This document shows positions 48,672 to 57,022 of a stretch of 64,000 nucleotides of DNA, piece by piece. The stretch comes from Pampinifervens sp037481935. GTDB lineage: Bacteria > Aquificota > Aquificia > Aquificales > Aquificaceae. Each line of letters begins with the position of its first letter. Position 1 is the first letter of the stretch. The translations under genes were made by a program, and so were the position numbers. The stretch is from contig NZ_JBJXCT010000001.1 in the NCBI RefSeq assembly GCF_046159715.1, positions 62,001 to 126,000 on the forward strand, given 5' to 3'. Under the pieces are notes generated by a model, which was given only the letters and a program-made list of their open reading frames with translations, was not told the origin of the DNA and did no database searches.

Positions 48672-49881
48672 GCTTCTTCAGATAGCTCTTTTCCTTGTAG
48701 TTCTTTTCGTAGCCCTCTGGAGGGTTCAGGAGGATCGGAGATACCTGTGGTTTGAGGAGGAGGGACATCTTCTAATAAAGGCTGTGAGCGTGCCAGTGGC
48801 ACTCCCGGAGAGGCTCAGGCTGAAGGTGAAGGTGCTTGAGGGAGAGCTCCACGACCTAAGGGGAAGGGAGGCGTATTTGACCCTCTACGGTAGCCTAGAC
48901 ATCCCCTCAAAGACCTTTCTGCTCTACGCTAGAGTCAGGGCAGAGGGCGACTACATACACATATCTGGAAGCTACAGAGACATAGAGGAAGTGTATTTTC
49001 TCCAGCCGGCGGTAAGAGACAGGTTTATAAAGAAGGCGGAAAGGGAAATAGAAGACCCACAGGTGAGGGCTCTGGTGCTCACCTACCTTTTTGGTGAGGC
49101 AAGGGACACACTGCCTCAGGACCTTCAGTATTACTTTCTAAAGACCGGCCTTGTTCATCTCCTTGTCATATCTGGCTTTCATGTGGGAATGGTCTTTCTG
49201 ACCCTGAAATACCTCTTGCCCTATCCCTACGGCATGCTACTCGGCATAGCCGGAGTGAGCCTGTATGTGCTTTTTCTTGTCCCTGCAGAGCCTCCCGTTC
49301 TCAGGGCATGGCTTATGCTCCTTCTCTGGGTGCTGGTCAGAATCTACGAAGGAAGACCCAACTCTCTGGGTATACTTCTTTTTTCCGGCTCTCTTCTGCT
49401 CCTGTTTGAGCCCGAGTTTTCCCATTCCTTTTCCTTCTGGCTCTCCTTTTTTGCCACTCTATACATAGTTCTCGGTCTCAGGCTCCTGCCAGCAGAAGGC
49501 TCGCAGACTTACCGGCATTTAGTCCTGCCCTTTGCGGTTTCTTTCTTTGCCTTTATGGGAGTTTCTCCCCTTCTGCTGTCCTTTACCCATACAAGCCTTG
49601 GAAGCGTGCTCTTTAGCCCAGTGGTGGGATACCTCTTCCTGCCCTTCACCGCCTACGGAGTCCTTGAGCTTCTTACCTTTTTCAGCCTTCCTACCTTCCC
49701 CCTTGAGCTCATAGGAAAGCTAATCCTTAAGGTAGTTAGCCTACTCTCTGCTTTTGACTTTCAGTTTGGACTTGAGCTGTCTGTGAAAAGCGCTTTCCTG
49801 CTTGCCACTGCAGGCGCCTCTGTCCTCTACATGCTTTCCACGAAGTTTCAGACTTCAGATACTCAGGCACCTTTTCCATAA
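48655..49881 (+). CDS. comEC: ComEC/Rec2-type DNA uptake channel, short form
   Basis: A roughly 408-residue membrane protein with the Competence domain: VHLLVISGFHVGMVFLTLKYLL is the hallmark motif, followed by helices GMLLGIAGVSLYVLFLV, LRAWLMLLLWVLVRI, FAVSFFAFMGVSPLLL and a C-terminal hydrophobic region. The N-terminal OB-like part is reduced and the C-terminal metallo-beta-lactamase domain of full-length ComEC (~700 residues) is missing. The start is uncertain: only TTG codons (48655, 48640, 48568) are in frame near the end of the methyltransferase gene. dprA and pilB elsewhere in the window fit a transformation system. Confidence 0.8.
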   Translation: MPERGELLQIALFLVVLFVALWRVQEDRRYLWFEEEGHLLIKAVSVPVALPERLRLKVKVLEGELHDLRGREAYLTLYGSLDIPSKTFLLYARVRAEGDYIHISGSYRDIEEVYFLQPAVRDRFIKKAEREIEDPQVRALVLTYLFGEARDTLPQDLQYYFLKTGLVHLLVISGFHVGMVFLTLKYLLPYPYGMLLGIAGVSLYVLFLVPAEPPVLRAWLMLLLWVLVRIYEGRPNSLGILLFSGSLLLLFEPEFSHSFSFWLSFFATLYIVLGLRLLPAEGSQTYRHLVLPFAVSFFAFMGVSPLLLSFTHTSLGSVLFSPVVGYLFLPFTAYGVLELLTFFSLPTFPLELIGKLILKVVSLLSAFDFQFGLELSVKSAFLLATAGASVLYMLSTKFQTSDTQAPFP

Positions 49882-49952
49882 TAGAGAGTTTCTCTTCACT
49901 TTCAGATGTGCGGAACCCCTCAGGTTTTTTATTCTGTCCCATACAGGCGTAT

Positions 49953-49984
49953 AAAAACAAAAAAGCCCCGCACAGGGCGGGGCT
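49953..49984 (-). terminator. Rho-independent terminator of the porin gene
   Basis: Inverted repeat AGCCCCGC/GCGGGGCT (49964-49984) with a five-base loop. Read on the minus strand it is followed by a T-rich run (49953-49963), 20 bases beyond the porin stop. On the plus strand no T-run follows. Confidence 0.9.
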
Positions 49985-50003
49985 GAGAAAGGTCAGAGGC
50001 TTT

Positions 50004-51137
50004 TTAGAACTGAACCTGGAAGGCGAGAGTTACATTGGTGTAGTCTTTCTGACCTGCTGGTCTGTCAACGCTGTCCACTGCAAGCTGTATGAGAGCATTC
50101 TGACCTTTGAGGAAGTAGTTAACGGCTCCACCGAATCTCTTGAACTTTGTCTTTGCACCAGTAGTTGGCTTATCCTCTGAGTAGTCATACTTGAGAGCAA
50201 GTCCAGGTTTTCCTATACCCACAACCTGGTCATATATACCACCCACTTGGAGATAAAAGCCCTTCCTGTCATCTTTTGCAGTGTTTATATCCTTTACATC
50301 AAAATAGGCAGCTTCCCAGTTGGCTATGAGAGTTCCAAACTTTTGTTCGTGCTTTGCATCAACTGTCCATGCCTTTGTTGTAAAGGACAGGGCACCAGCT
50401 CCTGTATTACATGCTCCAGCACTTGTATTTCCACACTTCTGAGTTGCGTAGCCAACACCAAAGGATAGCACGTTTTGTCTACCAAGATATGTATCCCTTA
50501 GACCATAGCCCTTCTCACCCTTGAACCCAAGCATAGTAGGTGTGAATTGAAGCCTTATAGAGTACATGAGATTATCCTTGCCAGGATTGCCTGTGCTATT
50601 GTTGTAAGGACCATCAAATATACCTACATAGTATTTAACCATTGCATCAGCTATATCACCCCATACGGTAAGACCTGCGTTCCTGTATCTGGTTGGACCC
50701 TGCAGAGGAGCATCAACTGCAAGACCGCCGTAAAAGTAGCCTGTAGGTATAAGAAATGTATAGCTGTCTGTAAGAGCTGCCCTTGAGAAGGGTGTTCTGT
50801 AAAGACCTGCCTGGACATTGAGTTCATCCATAAACTTGAGACCTATAGCAGCGTCAGTAGCTCTTGCACTTGCAGCTGCAAAATCCATATTGGAGAAAAA
50901 GTACATGTGCTTGCCTACCCTTCCATTTGCATAGAACCTTACGTTGTTTAAGCTGAAGTCAAGAGCGCTCTTATTTCCGCTGGTCCTCTCACCCAGATAC
51001 TGTCCCCAGATTTGAGCCTTAAAGCCCATATTTCCGCTTACGTCTTCGGCTACCTTAAAGGCAACTGCTTCTGCCTTTTGAGGCAGAATTATTCCCGCAC
51101 CCATAAGGGCTGCTACCGCAAGTAGGCTCTTCCTCAT
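50004..51137 (-). CDS. Outer-membrane porin-like protein
   Basis: A 377-residue exported beta-barrel protein. The signal peptide is KSLLAVAALMGAGIILPQKAEA. The rest alternates polar and aromatic residues and ends ALAFQVQF with the terminal Phe of barrel proteins. The layout (RFYANGRVGKHMYFFSNMDFA, GLYRTPFSRAALTDS) resembles phosphate-selective porin O/P types. A CGNTSAGAC loop may be disulfide-bonded. A near-consensus promoter, strong terminator and biased codons suggest high expression as a single gene. The solute is unknown. Confidence 0.82.
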   Translation of the reverse strand: MRKSLLAVAALMGAGIILPQKAEAVAFKVAEDVSGNMGFKAQIWGQYLGERTSGNKSALDFSLNNVRFYANGRVGKHMYFFSNMDFAAASARATDAAIGLKFMDELNVQAGLYRTPFSRAALTDSYTFLIPTGYFYGGLAVDAPLQGPTRYRNAGLTVWGDIADAMVKYYVGIFDGPYNNSTGNPGKDNLMYSIRLQFTPTMLGFKGEKGYGLRDTYLGRQNVLSFGVGYATQKCGNTSAGACNTGAGALSFTTKAWTVDAKHEQKFGTLIANWEAAYFDVKDINTAKDDRKGFYLQVGGIYDQVVGIGKPGLALKYDYSEDKPTTGAKTKFKRFGGAVNYFLKGQNALIQLAVDSVDRPAGQKDYTNVTLAFQVQF

Positions 51138-51171
51138 GTTGGTACCCTCCTTTAAAGGTTTTGATGGCTAT

Positions 51172-51200
51172 ATGATAGCAGATAAGAAAGCCTTTGTCAA
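51172..51200 (-). promoter_or_regulatory. Strong sigma-70 promoter of porin gene
   Basis: On the minus strand TTGACA (51195-51200), exactly 17 bases, TATCAT (51172-51177), then a leader of ~30 bases containing AAAGGAGGG before ATG 51137. An inverted repeat starts at the -35 element. Confidence 0.85.
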
Positions 51201-51236
51201 GCCCTTTTTAACTTTTGCACTTTTGCAAAGGGCTTT
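51199..51236 (-). terminator. Inverted repeat, probable terminator of DUF29 gene
   Basis: AAGCCCTTT (51199-51207) pairs with AAAGGGCTT (51228-51236), with a nested TTTGCA/TGCAAA. It lies 29 bases after the DUF29 stop and touches the porin -35, so it could also be a regulatory structure. The T-run is weak. Confidence 0.45.
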
Positions 51237-51265
51237 TAAATAGCGGTCTGAAATTTTGCAATATT

Positions 51266-51760
51266 TCAAAGCTCCCTCCTGAGGTCTCTTGTCATGGCTT
51301 CTTCGTAGGTATATGGGCACCTGGAAGGAAGCTGGGAAATAAGGCTTTCTTTACTTATATCCTTTAGCCACAGCTTTAGCTCATCCACCGCATCCTGCCA
51401 TGCAAGCTCCAGATAATCCGGTAACTTATTCCTGAGGCTCGGATATCTTCTAAACAGCTTGGATATTTCAGTTCTGGCTCTGTCTATGCTCCTTATCCAG
51501 CTGAGCCCACCCTTTTCTTTGCCAGCTTTTGTCCATTGTCTGAAGTGGTCCCACTCATACATATGCTCCAGAATAACAGCCAGATGGCTTATACAACTAT
51601 CTAAATGCTTTTGAGCCATATCCTCTATTTCCTCCAGCAGGTTCTCCCAGTCCACAAGGTCGTAGAGCCCCTCTTTCAACAGCTCATGGTTTATCTCCGC
51701 CCAAAGGGGATAGTCTCTTTCGTAAAGTTCCTTTAGCTTTTCTTTGCTTATTGTCCTCAT
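51266..51760 (-). CDS. DUF29 family protein
   Basis: A 164-residue helical protein of the DUF29 family, abundant in cyanobacteria and some thermophiles and of unknown function. Family features are LYERDYPLWAEINHELLKEG near the N-terminus, VDWENLLEEIEDMAQKHLDSCISHLAVILEHMYEWDH, and a C-terminal YPSLRNKLPDYLELAWQDAVDEL. It stands alone between the porin and divergent moaC. No catalytic motif is evident. Confidence 0.85.
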   Translation of the reverse strand: MRTISKEKLKELYERDYPLWAEINHELLKEGLYDLVDWENLLEEIEDMAQKHLDSCISHLAVILEHMYEWDHFRQWTKAGKEKGGLSWIRSIDRARTEISKLFRRYPSLRNKLPDYLELAWQDAVDELKLWLKDISKESLISQLPSRCPYTYEEAMTRDLRREL

Positions 51761-51799
51761 GAGTATAAATATAGACCCATCTGGTTTATAGTTTTTCTT

Positions 51800-52564
51800 A
51801 TGAAAACGGTGGATGTAAGTGGTAAGCCCGAGACCCTCAGGACTGCCAGTGCTTATGGAAGAATAAGACTAAAACCGGAGACGGTTAAGGCTATAAAAGA
51901 GGGTAGAGTGCCAAAGGGGGATGTGCTCTCTGCTTGCAGGCTTGCCGGCATAATGGGTGCCAAGAAAACTCCGGAGCTTCTCCCCTTCTGTCATCCTCTG
52001 AGCTTTGAGCATGTGGAGGTGGACGTAAGGGTTGAAGAAGACTGTCTGGAAGTCTTTTCCTATGTGAAGGGCGTGGGCAGGACGGGATATGAGATGGAGG
52101 CTCTTACCGCCGTGAGCGTTGCTCTTCTGACCGTATACGACATGTGTAAGGGCATGGACGACAGCATGACCATTGAGGAGATAAGGCTAATCTCAAAGGA
52201 GGGTGGAAAGTCCCAGTGGGGCAGGAATCTTGAGGGTATAAGGGTCAGGGTTCTTTCTGAATGTGGTATGAAGGAGCTTATTGAGGGCAAGCTATCAGCA
52301 CTGGGTGCAGAAATCTCGGAAGAAGACTTTCAGCTTACCATAAGCACCCTGCCCCTTGAGTTTTCTGAAGTCTGGGGTGTATCTGCCGTCTTAAACCAGA
52401 AGCTCTTTTCCCTTTTCCCCCACAGGCTCAGGAGGGGTGTGAGGGTGGGGCTTTTTGAGGGAAAGCCCTGCGTGGAGATTCAGGAAGAGATGGATATAGT
52501 CCAGTCCTTCTTTGAAAACTTTGGAAGTCTAATCGGGAACTGGGTGGATGGAGAAGCTCTATAA
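51800..52564 (+). CDS. moaC: MoaC (cyclic pyranopterin monophosphate synthase) with C-terminal extension
   Basis: A 254-residue protein. Residues 1-~158 are MoaC, which makes cyclic pyranopterin phosphate for molybdenum cofactor: KKTPELLPFCHPLSFEHVEVDV and GRTGYEMEALTAVSVALLTVYDMCKGMD are the active-site motifs. The normal protein ends there; here ~95 more residues follow (IRVRVLSECGMKELIEGKLSALG..., VWGVSAVLNQKLFSLFPHRL). The extension is not recognised; a degenerate MoaB/MogA-like part is possible but its PGG-type motifs are absent. It overlaps dprA by 17 bases. Confidence 0.9.
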   Translation: MKTVDVSGKPETLRTASAYGRIRLKPETVKAIKEGRVPKGDVLSACRLAGIMGAKKTPELLPFCHPLSFEHVEVDVRVEEDCLEVFSYVKGVGRTGYEMEALTAVSVALLTVYDMCKGMDDSMTIEEIRLISKEGGKSQWGRNLEGIRVRVLSECGMKELIEGKLSALGAEISEEDFQLTISTLPLEFSEVWGVSAVLNQKLFSLFPHRLRRGVRVGLFEGKPCVEIQEEMDIVQSFFENFGSLIGNWVDGEAL

Positions 52565-53558
52565 CTGGCTTTTGCTCAAGGCTATAAGGGGGCTCGGGGA
52601 GGTGTCCATAAAAAGGCTCTGGCTCAGGGCTGGTAGTGTGGAGAGGATACTCTCCATGAGCCTTGAAGAGGCAAGCTCTCTTATAGGCGAAGAGAGGGCA
52701 AAAGCTCTTATTGAGAAGAGGCTTTCCTTCAGACCTGAAGAGGTGATAAAACTGGTGGAAAGGGAGGCTATAGGATGGCTTACCCTTGAGGATGAGGAGT
52801 ATCCTGTGCTTCTCAGAGAGATTGAAGACCCGCCTCCCGTCCTCTTCTGGAGGGGCACACAGAATAAAAAGCCCCTTATCGCTGTGGTTGGAACAAGAAA
52901 GCCAGACCTTCAGAGCATTAACTTTACAAGACATATGGTGCGTCAGATAGCACAGAAGGGTTATGCGGTAGCCTCTGGCGGAGCATACGGCATAGACATG
53001 ACCGCCCATGTTGAAAGCCAGAAATACTCAGGCTTTACTGTATGTATACTGGGAATGGGTATACTCAGAATGCCCTCCTACCTACACAGACTGCAGGAAG
53101 GTGTCCTCTTCCTCTCCGAGTTTCTCCCAGAGGTAGTCCCTGAGGATTATACCTTCCCGAGGAGAAACAGGCTCATAAGCGGTATCTCCGCATCGGTAGT
53201 GGTGGTAGAGGCTAGCGAAAGGAGCGGAGCCCTTATAACCGCAGAGTATGCCCTCAGGCAGAAAAAGCCCCTCTGGGCATACATAGGCAATGCATCCAGC
53301 CAGAGATGGCTCGGCTGTGTGAAGCTCGTAAACGAAGGGAAGGCAAAGATACTATACAGCGCCGAGGCTCTCTTTGATAACCTGCCCACATCAGACCTGA
53401 AGAAAGACCCCCTCCTTGAACTGCTGACGACTCCAAAGACCTTTGACGACCTCATTGAAGCCACGGGCATGGAGGCTTCCGAGCTCACCCTCAGGCTCCT
53501 CCAGCTTGAGATGGAGGGCAGAGTTAGCCGTAGCGGTTCTTACTACATTGCCTTGTAA
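52548..53558 (+). CDS. dprA: DNA processing protein DprA
   Basis: A 336-residue DprA/Smf. An N-terminal helix-hairpin region (residues 1-~80) precedes the Rossmann-like DprA core: VVGTRKPDLQSINFTRHM, AVASGGAYGIDMTAHVES, FLSEFLPEVVPEDYTFPRRNRLISGIS and ASERSGALITAEYALRQKK. A C-terminal winged-helix part follows (TTPKTFDDLIEATGMEASELTLRLLQLEMEG). It loads RecA on incoming single strands during transformation. The start lies inside moaC. The stop is one base from the convergent tRNA-Ala. Confidence 0.94.
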   Translation: MEKLYNWLLLKAIRGLGEVSIKRLWLRAGSVERILSMSLEEASSLIGEERAKALIEKRLSFRPEEVIKLVEREAIGWLTLEDEEYPVLLREIEDPPPVLFWRGTQNKKPLIAVVGTRKPDLQSINFTRHMVRQIAQKGYAVASGGAYGIDMTAHVESQKYSGFTVCILGMGILRMPSYLHRLQEGVLFLSEFLPEVVPEDYTFPRRNRLISGISASVVVVEASERSGALITAEYALRQKKPLWAYIGNASSQRWLGCVKLVNEGKAKILYSAEALFDNLPTSDLKKDPLLELLTTPKTFDDLIEATGMEASELTLRLLQLEMEGRVSRSGSYYIAL

Positions 53559-53559
53559 A

Positions 53560-53631
53560 TGGAGACGAGGGGAGTTGAACCCCCGACCTCCTGCTTGCGA
53601 TGCAGGCGCTCTCCCACTGAGCTACGTCCCC
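53560..53631 (-). tRNA. tRNA-Ala (anticodon CGC)
   Basis: On the minus strand the acceptor GGGGACG pairs with CGTCTCC (one G-T pair) and the discriminator is A. The D-arm is GCTC AGTGGGA GAGC. The anticodon stem is CCTGC/GCAGG around ATCGCAA, anticodon CGC. The T-arm has TTCAACT. CCA is not encoded. It reads GCG. It lies between the ends of dprA and the PriA-like gene. Confidence 0.95.
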
Positions 53632-53643
53632 TCAGAGCTAAAA

Positions 53644-55653
53644 TTATAACACCTGAAGGTTTGTGGGTCTGAGAGACCTCAGATACTTAAGAAGGGAGCT
53701 GAAGTTTCTGCTGTCGACCTTTATGAGAAGCTCCGTCACCTTCTGGAGTTTTTTTCTGCTCACTTCCACTGGAAGATGGCTCAGGTCTGGCTCTCTGCTG
53801 AGCTGAAGTTTTATGAGCCTGCTGAAGGGCGGAAGGTTTTCTTCTTTTCTTCTGTGGAGCTCCTCTTTGCAAAAGCCCTCCCAGTCCCTTGCCCTGAGAT
53901 ACTCTAAAAGTGGGTTGTATTCCATGACCGTCTGCACCACAAGCCTTTTCCTGCTTATACAGAGAGCCTTCCAGACATAGGAAAAATACTGCTCCGTGGA
54001 GTCATACCATGGGACGGAGAGTATGTTGTCCGCATGCAGTATAAACACGTTGTCGTAAATTTTGCCCAGCTCTGGAAGGGTGTTGAAGTGCATGTGCCCT
54101 GATTTCCCAATCCATCTGTCTACCTCCTCCATGGCCTTTTCTATTCCAAAGCCTAGCTCAGAGAGATTCCCACCACATTCGGGACAGAGGGCAACGCTTC
54201 TGTATCCGCAGGAGTTGCAGAAAACCACATTACCATCCTTGCTCAGAGTTAAAAAGCTTCCGCACTGCGGGCACTCCAGCACGTAACCACACACCCTGCA
54301 ATAGGCGTAGGCATAGCCCACCTTATTTACAAGGATAAGACTCTCTTCACCAGCACAATCTTTCAGAAGCCTTACAGTGTCTGTAGCCAGAACCTCCTCA
54401 GGCTTTCTCTTTACCACGAGCACTTCCGCAGTGGGAGTGAAAACCTCCCTCTCCCAGCCCTCTCTAAGACACAGGCTTACAGGTGGAAGAGGGCTTGCAA
54501 TGCAGAAACCTGCGCCATAGTAGCGAGCAAGTTCAAAGAGAAGGTGTCTCAGATTAGTCCCGTCCTGTAGCTTTGAAGCCCTATCTCCAAGAAGAACAAG
54601 GAGCTTCAGATTCCTTATTGGGGAGAGAAGAGCAAGCCTGCTTCCAAGCACCACAAGACCATCCTCTTCGCCAACTCTGAACCAGTTTCTTACAAATTCC
54701 CTCTCCTTCTGCAGTGAGCTAAGCAGAACAAGCCTGTCTCCCAAGACTGGATACAGCTCCTCGTAGAGACATTTCAGCATCTCAAGATGGTCGCAGAAAA
54801 GGAGAACAGAGCTCTTTTTTTCTGCAATAGCCTGAAGCTCCTCAAAAAGTCTTTCACTTATGCCCTGCCAGCTACCCATCAGTAAAGTCTTTCTTCCCAG
54901 TGGTTTCAGTATAGTTTTTATCTCCTGTCTGAGTTTTGTGGGTTTAAAGCTTATCTGAGGAAGTTCTTCATCCACTTCCACCACCAGGCCTTTTTTAATT
55001 AGAGCCCTGATTTGCCCGGTTTTGAATCCCTTGTCCTTCAAATCCTCCTCGCTTGCATACCCTCTTTCAAGCAAAAAATAGAGTAGCCTGATTGCATCCT
55101 CTCCTCTCTTCAGCGCCCTGAGCCTCTGTATGGCTTCCTCAATGGGAAGAGAAAGTCTGTAGATTTTCTCACTGAGCTCTGGAGCCTTCCACTCCCTCAT
55201 TTTTATCAAAAAACCAAGTTCCATCAAATGCCTTACGGGACCATCCCCGAACCGCTTTCTGAGATTTTCTTCCTTTACCTTCTTCCTTTTACCCACCCAT
55301 GCAAGGATTTCAAGACTTTTTCTATCAAGGAACCTGTGAGGCTTTTCGGAGAGAACCACATACTCTTCTTCCCTCCAGTCAAGGGCTGATGGTAGAAGTT
55401 TATGCAGAAGGAGCCATGGGTTAAGACCATAATGACCTGCAGTTTCTACCACTGCCTTTATGTGCTTTTCTGTGGTCATCGGAACACTGTCGGGAAACTC
55501 AAGGGGCACTTCCTGCCCTTCCCTGGCTAAGCCCACAATGATGGCAGTCTTCCCCTGAAGGAGAACCCTGTAGCCTATGGGGCTACCTTCATAGGGAAAG
55601 TTGGCTTTTACTCTAAGTATCCTTCCGCCTGGCAGGGCAAGTTTTAAATTCAT
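53644..55653 (-). CDS. PriA-like protein with degenerate helicase motifs
   Basis: A 669-residue protein aligned in layout with primosomal helicase PriA. The N-terminal 3'-end-binding domain and winged helix are present in outline. Eight Cys form the intact double zinc site (C452, C455, C461, C464, C479, C482, C490, C493), followed by ELGFGIEKAMEEVDRW, matching the PriA 'GtGTE' region. The ATPase motifs are gone: the Walker A position (255-266) reads TLLMGSWQGISE, and the DEEH position (~354-361) reads LLGDRASKL. It is probably a replication-restart loader without helicase activity. It overlaps queD by 4 bases. Confidence 0.8.
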   Translation of the reverse strand: MNLKLALPGGRILRVKANFPYEGSPIGYRVLLQGKTAIIVGLAREGQEVPLEFPDSVPMTTEKHIKAVVETAGHYGLNPWLLLHKLLPSALDWREEEYVVLSEKPHRFLDRKSLEILAWVGKRKKVKEENLRKRFGDGPVRHLMELGFLIKMREWKAPELSEKIYRLSLPIEEAIQRLRALKRGEDAIRLLYFLLERGYASEEDLKDKGFKTGQIRALIKKGLVVEVDEELPQISFKPTKLRQEIKTILKPLGRKTLLMGSWQGISERLFEELQAIAEKKSSVLLFCDHLEMLKCLYEELYPVLGDRLVLLSSLQKEREFVRNWFRVGEEDGLVVLGSRLALLSPIRNLKLLVLLGDRASKLQDGTNLRHLLFELARYYGAGFCIASPLPPVSLCLREGWEREVFTPTAEVLVVKRKPEEVLATDTVRLLKDCAGEESLILVNKVGYAYAYCRVCGYVLECPQCGSFLTLSKDGNVVFCNSCGYRSVALCPECGGNLSELGFGIEKAMEEVDRWIGKSGHMHFNTLPELGKIYDNVFILHADNILSVPWYDSTEQYFSYVWKALCISRKRLVVQTVMEYNPLLEYLRARDWEGFCKEELHRRKEENLPPFSRLIKLQLSREPDLSHLPVEVSRKKLQKVTELLIKVDSRNFSSLLKYLRSLRPTNLQVL

Positions 55654-56144
55654 TCACCCCAGTATTCTGCTTTTGAGGTGGCGGTCTCCCAGAGGACCAC
55701 CTTCACCACCTTCACGTCACCCAGAAGACCAACCTCTGAGAGCTTTTCCACAAGGTAGTCGTAGAAAAATTTAGCAAGAGCCTCTGCAGTGGGGCAGAAG
55801 TTGACGGGGAATATCTTCATCGCTCCGTATTTCTCAGCTACAGTCCTCAGCTCTTCATACATGGGGTCGTTCCTGTCTATGATGAAGCTGTGGTCTACTG
55901 TATCTATAAGGTCTTTGAGGGCGTTCTTTACGTGGTAGAAGTCCATAACCATGTCCTGCTCCGAAAGCCTGTCTGAGCCAAGGGTTACTTCAAGCACATA
56001 GCTGTGTCCGTGCAGGTTTACGCACTTGTTCACCGGCACCTCTTTGCCAAGGGTGAGCTCTGCACCTCTTCCACAGGTGAGGTTCTGCTTCCATACCCTG
56101 TGGCCTGCTTCAAACCTGAAGGTTTTTGATATCTGCCATTTCAT
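55650..56144 (-). CDS. queD: 6-carboxy-5,6,7,8-tetrahydropterin synthase (QueD)
   Basis: A 164-residue PTPS/QueD family enzyme for queuosine synthesis. Zinc His ligands are in FRFEAGHRVW and NLHGHSYVLEV. The catalytic Cys is in VNKCVNLHGHS, DHSFIIDRNDP carries the catalytic His, and CPTAEALAKFFYDYL is the substrate-binding Glu region. A ~10-residue insertion sits after FEAGHRVWKQNLTCGRGAEL. It overlaps dsrH upstream (one base) and the PriA-like gene downstream. Other queuosine genes are not in the window. Confidence 0.9.
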   Translation of the reverse strand: MKWQISKTFRFEAGHRVWKQNLTCGRGAELTLGKEVPVNKCVNLHGHSYVLEVTLGSDRLSEQDMVMDFYHVKNALKDLIDTVDHSFIIDRNDPMYEELRTVAEKYGAMKIFPVNFCPTAEALAKFFYDYLVEKLSEVGLLGDVKVVKVVLWETATSKAEYWGE

Positions 56145-56383
56145 TACCAGACCACCACCCTTTCAGATTTTACTATTAGCTCCGCTATTTCTTCATAGCT
56201 TTTTGTAAGGTTTTCAGGGATTTTTATGCCCCTCGCCTGCGCATCCTCTCTGCACGCATACCAGCCCTTCTTTGTAGGAAACCTCAAAACGCCGTCCTGT
56301 ATTAATATGACCACATCTTCCTCCCCCACAAGGTCAGAGCTGAAGTCTCCAAGCTTTCTTACAAGCCACAGGGTCTTTACCAT
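56144..56383 (-). CDS. DsrH/TusB-like sulfur relay protein
   Basis: A 79-residue DsrH/TusB family protein with the typical VVILIQDGVLRFPTKK strand-turn and a conserved-position Cys (C44) in KGWYACREDAQARGI. It is the fourth gene of a tusA-dsrE-dsrF-dsrH order and overlaps dsrF by 7 bases. The DsrEFH/TusDCB heterohexamer relays persulfide sulfur, either to tRNA 2-thiouridine synthesis or in sulfur oxidation. Which pathway applies here is open. Confidence 0.75.
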   Translation of the reverse strand: MVKTLWLVRKLGDFSSDLVGEEDVVILIQDGVLRFPTKKGWYACREDAQARGIKIPENLTKSYEEIAELIVKSERVVVW

Positions 56384-56718
56384 ACCAGCACCGCCTCCGA
56401 GTCTGCGATTATGTCCCTTAGCTCTTCTATGCTTTTTACCTCAACCTTGCAGATAAGGTCCTCTGGCTTTAGCCCTCTCTCCTCAAGAGAGGCGTCCTCT
56501 GCGTATAGTTTCACCCTCACGTAGCCCATGTTTTCCAGAAGCCTGTCAAAACCCTGAATGCCCAACTCTTCCGGATACCACCTGCTCAGGGCGAACACAC
56601 CGTCCTTTATCATTATAAGGTTTACATCACAGCTTATACCCAGAGCCATGGCTATTCTAAAAGCTTCATGACACTTCCAAGAAAAGGGGTCTCCCTTTAT
56701 CACTAAGGCTACTTTCAT
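56377..56718 (-). CDS. DsrF/TusC-like sulfur relay protein
   Basis: A 113-residue DsrE/F-fold protein (KVALVIKGDPFSWKCHEAFRIAMALG at the N-terminus, VNLIMIKDGVFALSRWYPEE in the middle, ADSEAVLVW at the end). Cys residues are at 16, 30 and 90. By order between DsrE- and DsrH-like proteins it takes the DsrF/TusC place. It is one base away from dsrE and overlaps dsrH. The assignment to F rather than E rests on order and length. Confidence 0.72.
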   Translation of the reverse strand: MKVALVIKGDPFSWKCHEAFRIAMALGISCDVNLIMIKDGVFALSRWYPEELGIQGFDRLLENMGYVRVKLYAEDASLEERGLKPEDLICKVEVKSIEELRDIIADSEAVLVW

Positions 56719-56719
56719 T

Positions 56720-57022
56720 TCAGTTAAAGTTTATCACCTTATCGTATTCACCTATGAACCTGGAAAGGTTGTAGGTTGAACTGCTTTCAAAAAAATCAAG
56801 AGCCTTCTCTATACCCCTCTGGTGTGCAGAATGGGCACAGTATAGAAGCCGGACTCCCATTTCTTTGAGTTCTTTGGTTTCAGGTCTTATAGTGTAATAG
56901 GCACCGTTGCCAGAAAAGAATATGGCAACCTCACCCCTCTTTGTCAGCTCTTTTGTGAGATTTATGATAGTGTTGTAGTCCTTTGCGAAGGGATTGCTGG
57001 TAACGATAAGGAGGAATTTCAT
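56720..57022 (-). CDS. DsrE/TusD-like sulfur relay protein
   Basis: A 100-residue DsrE-fold protein: KFLLIVTSNPFAKDYNTIINLTKELTKRG, VAIFFSGNGAYYTIRPET, and the active-site Cys C62 in VRLLYCAHSAHQRGI, at the place of the persulfide-carrying Cys of DsrE/TusD. It overlaps tusA by 4 bases. It would receive sulfur from the TusA-like protein next door. Confidence 0.75.
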   Translation of the reverse strand: MKFLLIVTSNPFAKDYNTIINLTKELTKRGEVAIFFSGNGAYYTIRPETKELKEMGVRLLYCAHSAHQRGIEKALDFFESSSTYNLSRFIGEYDKVINFN

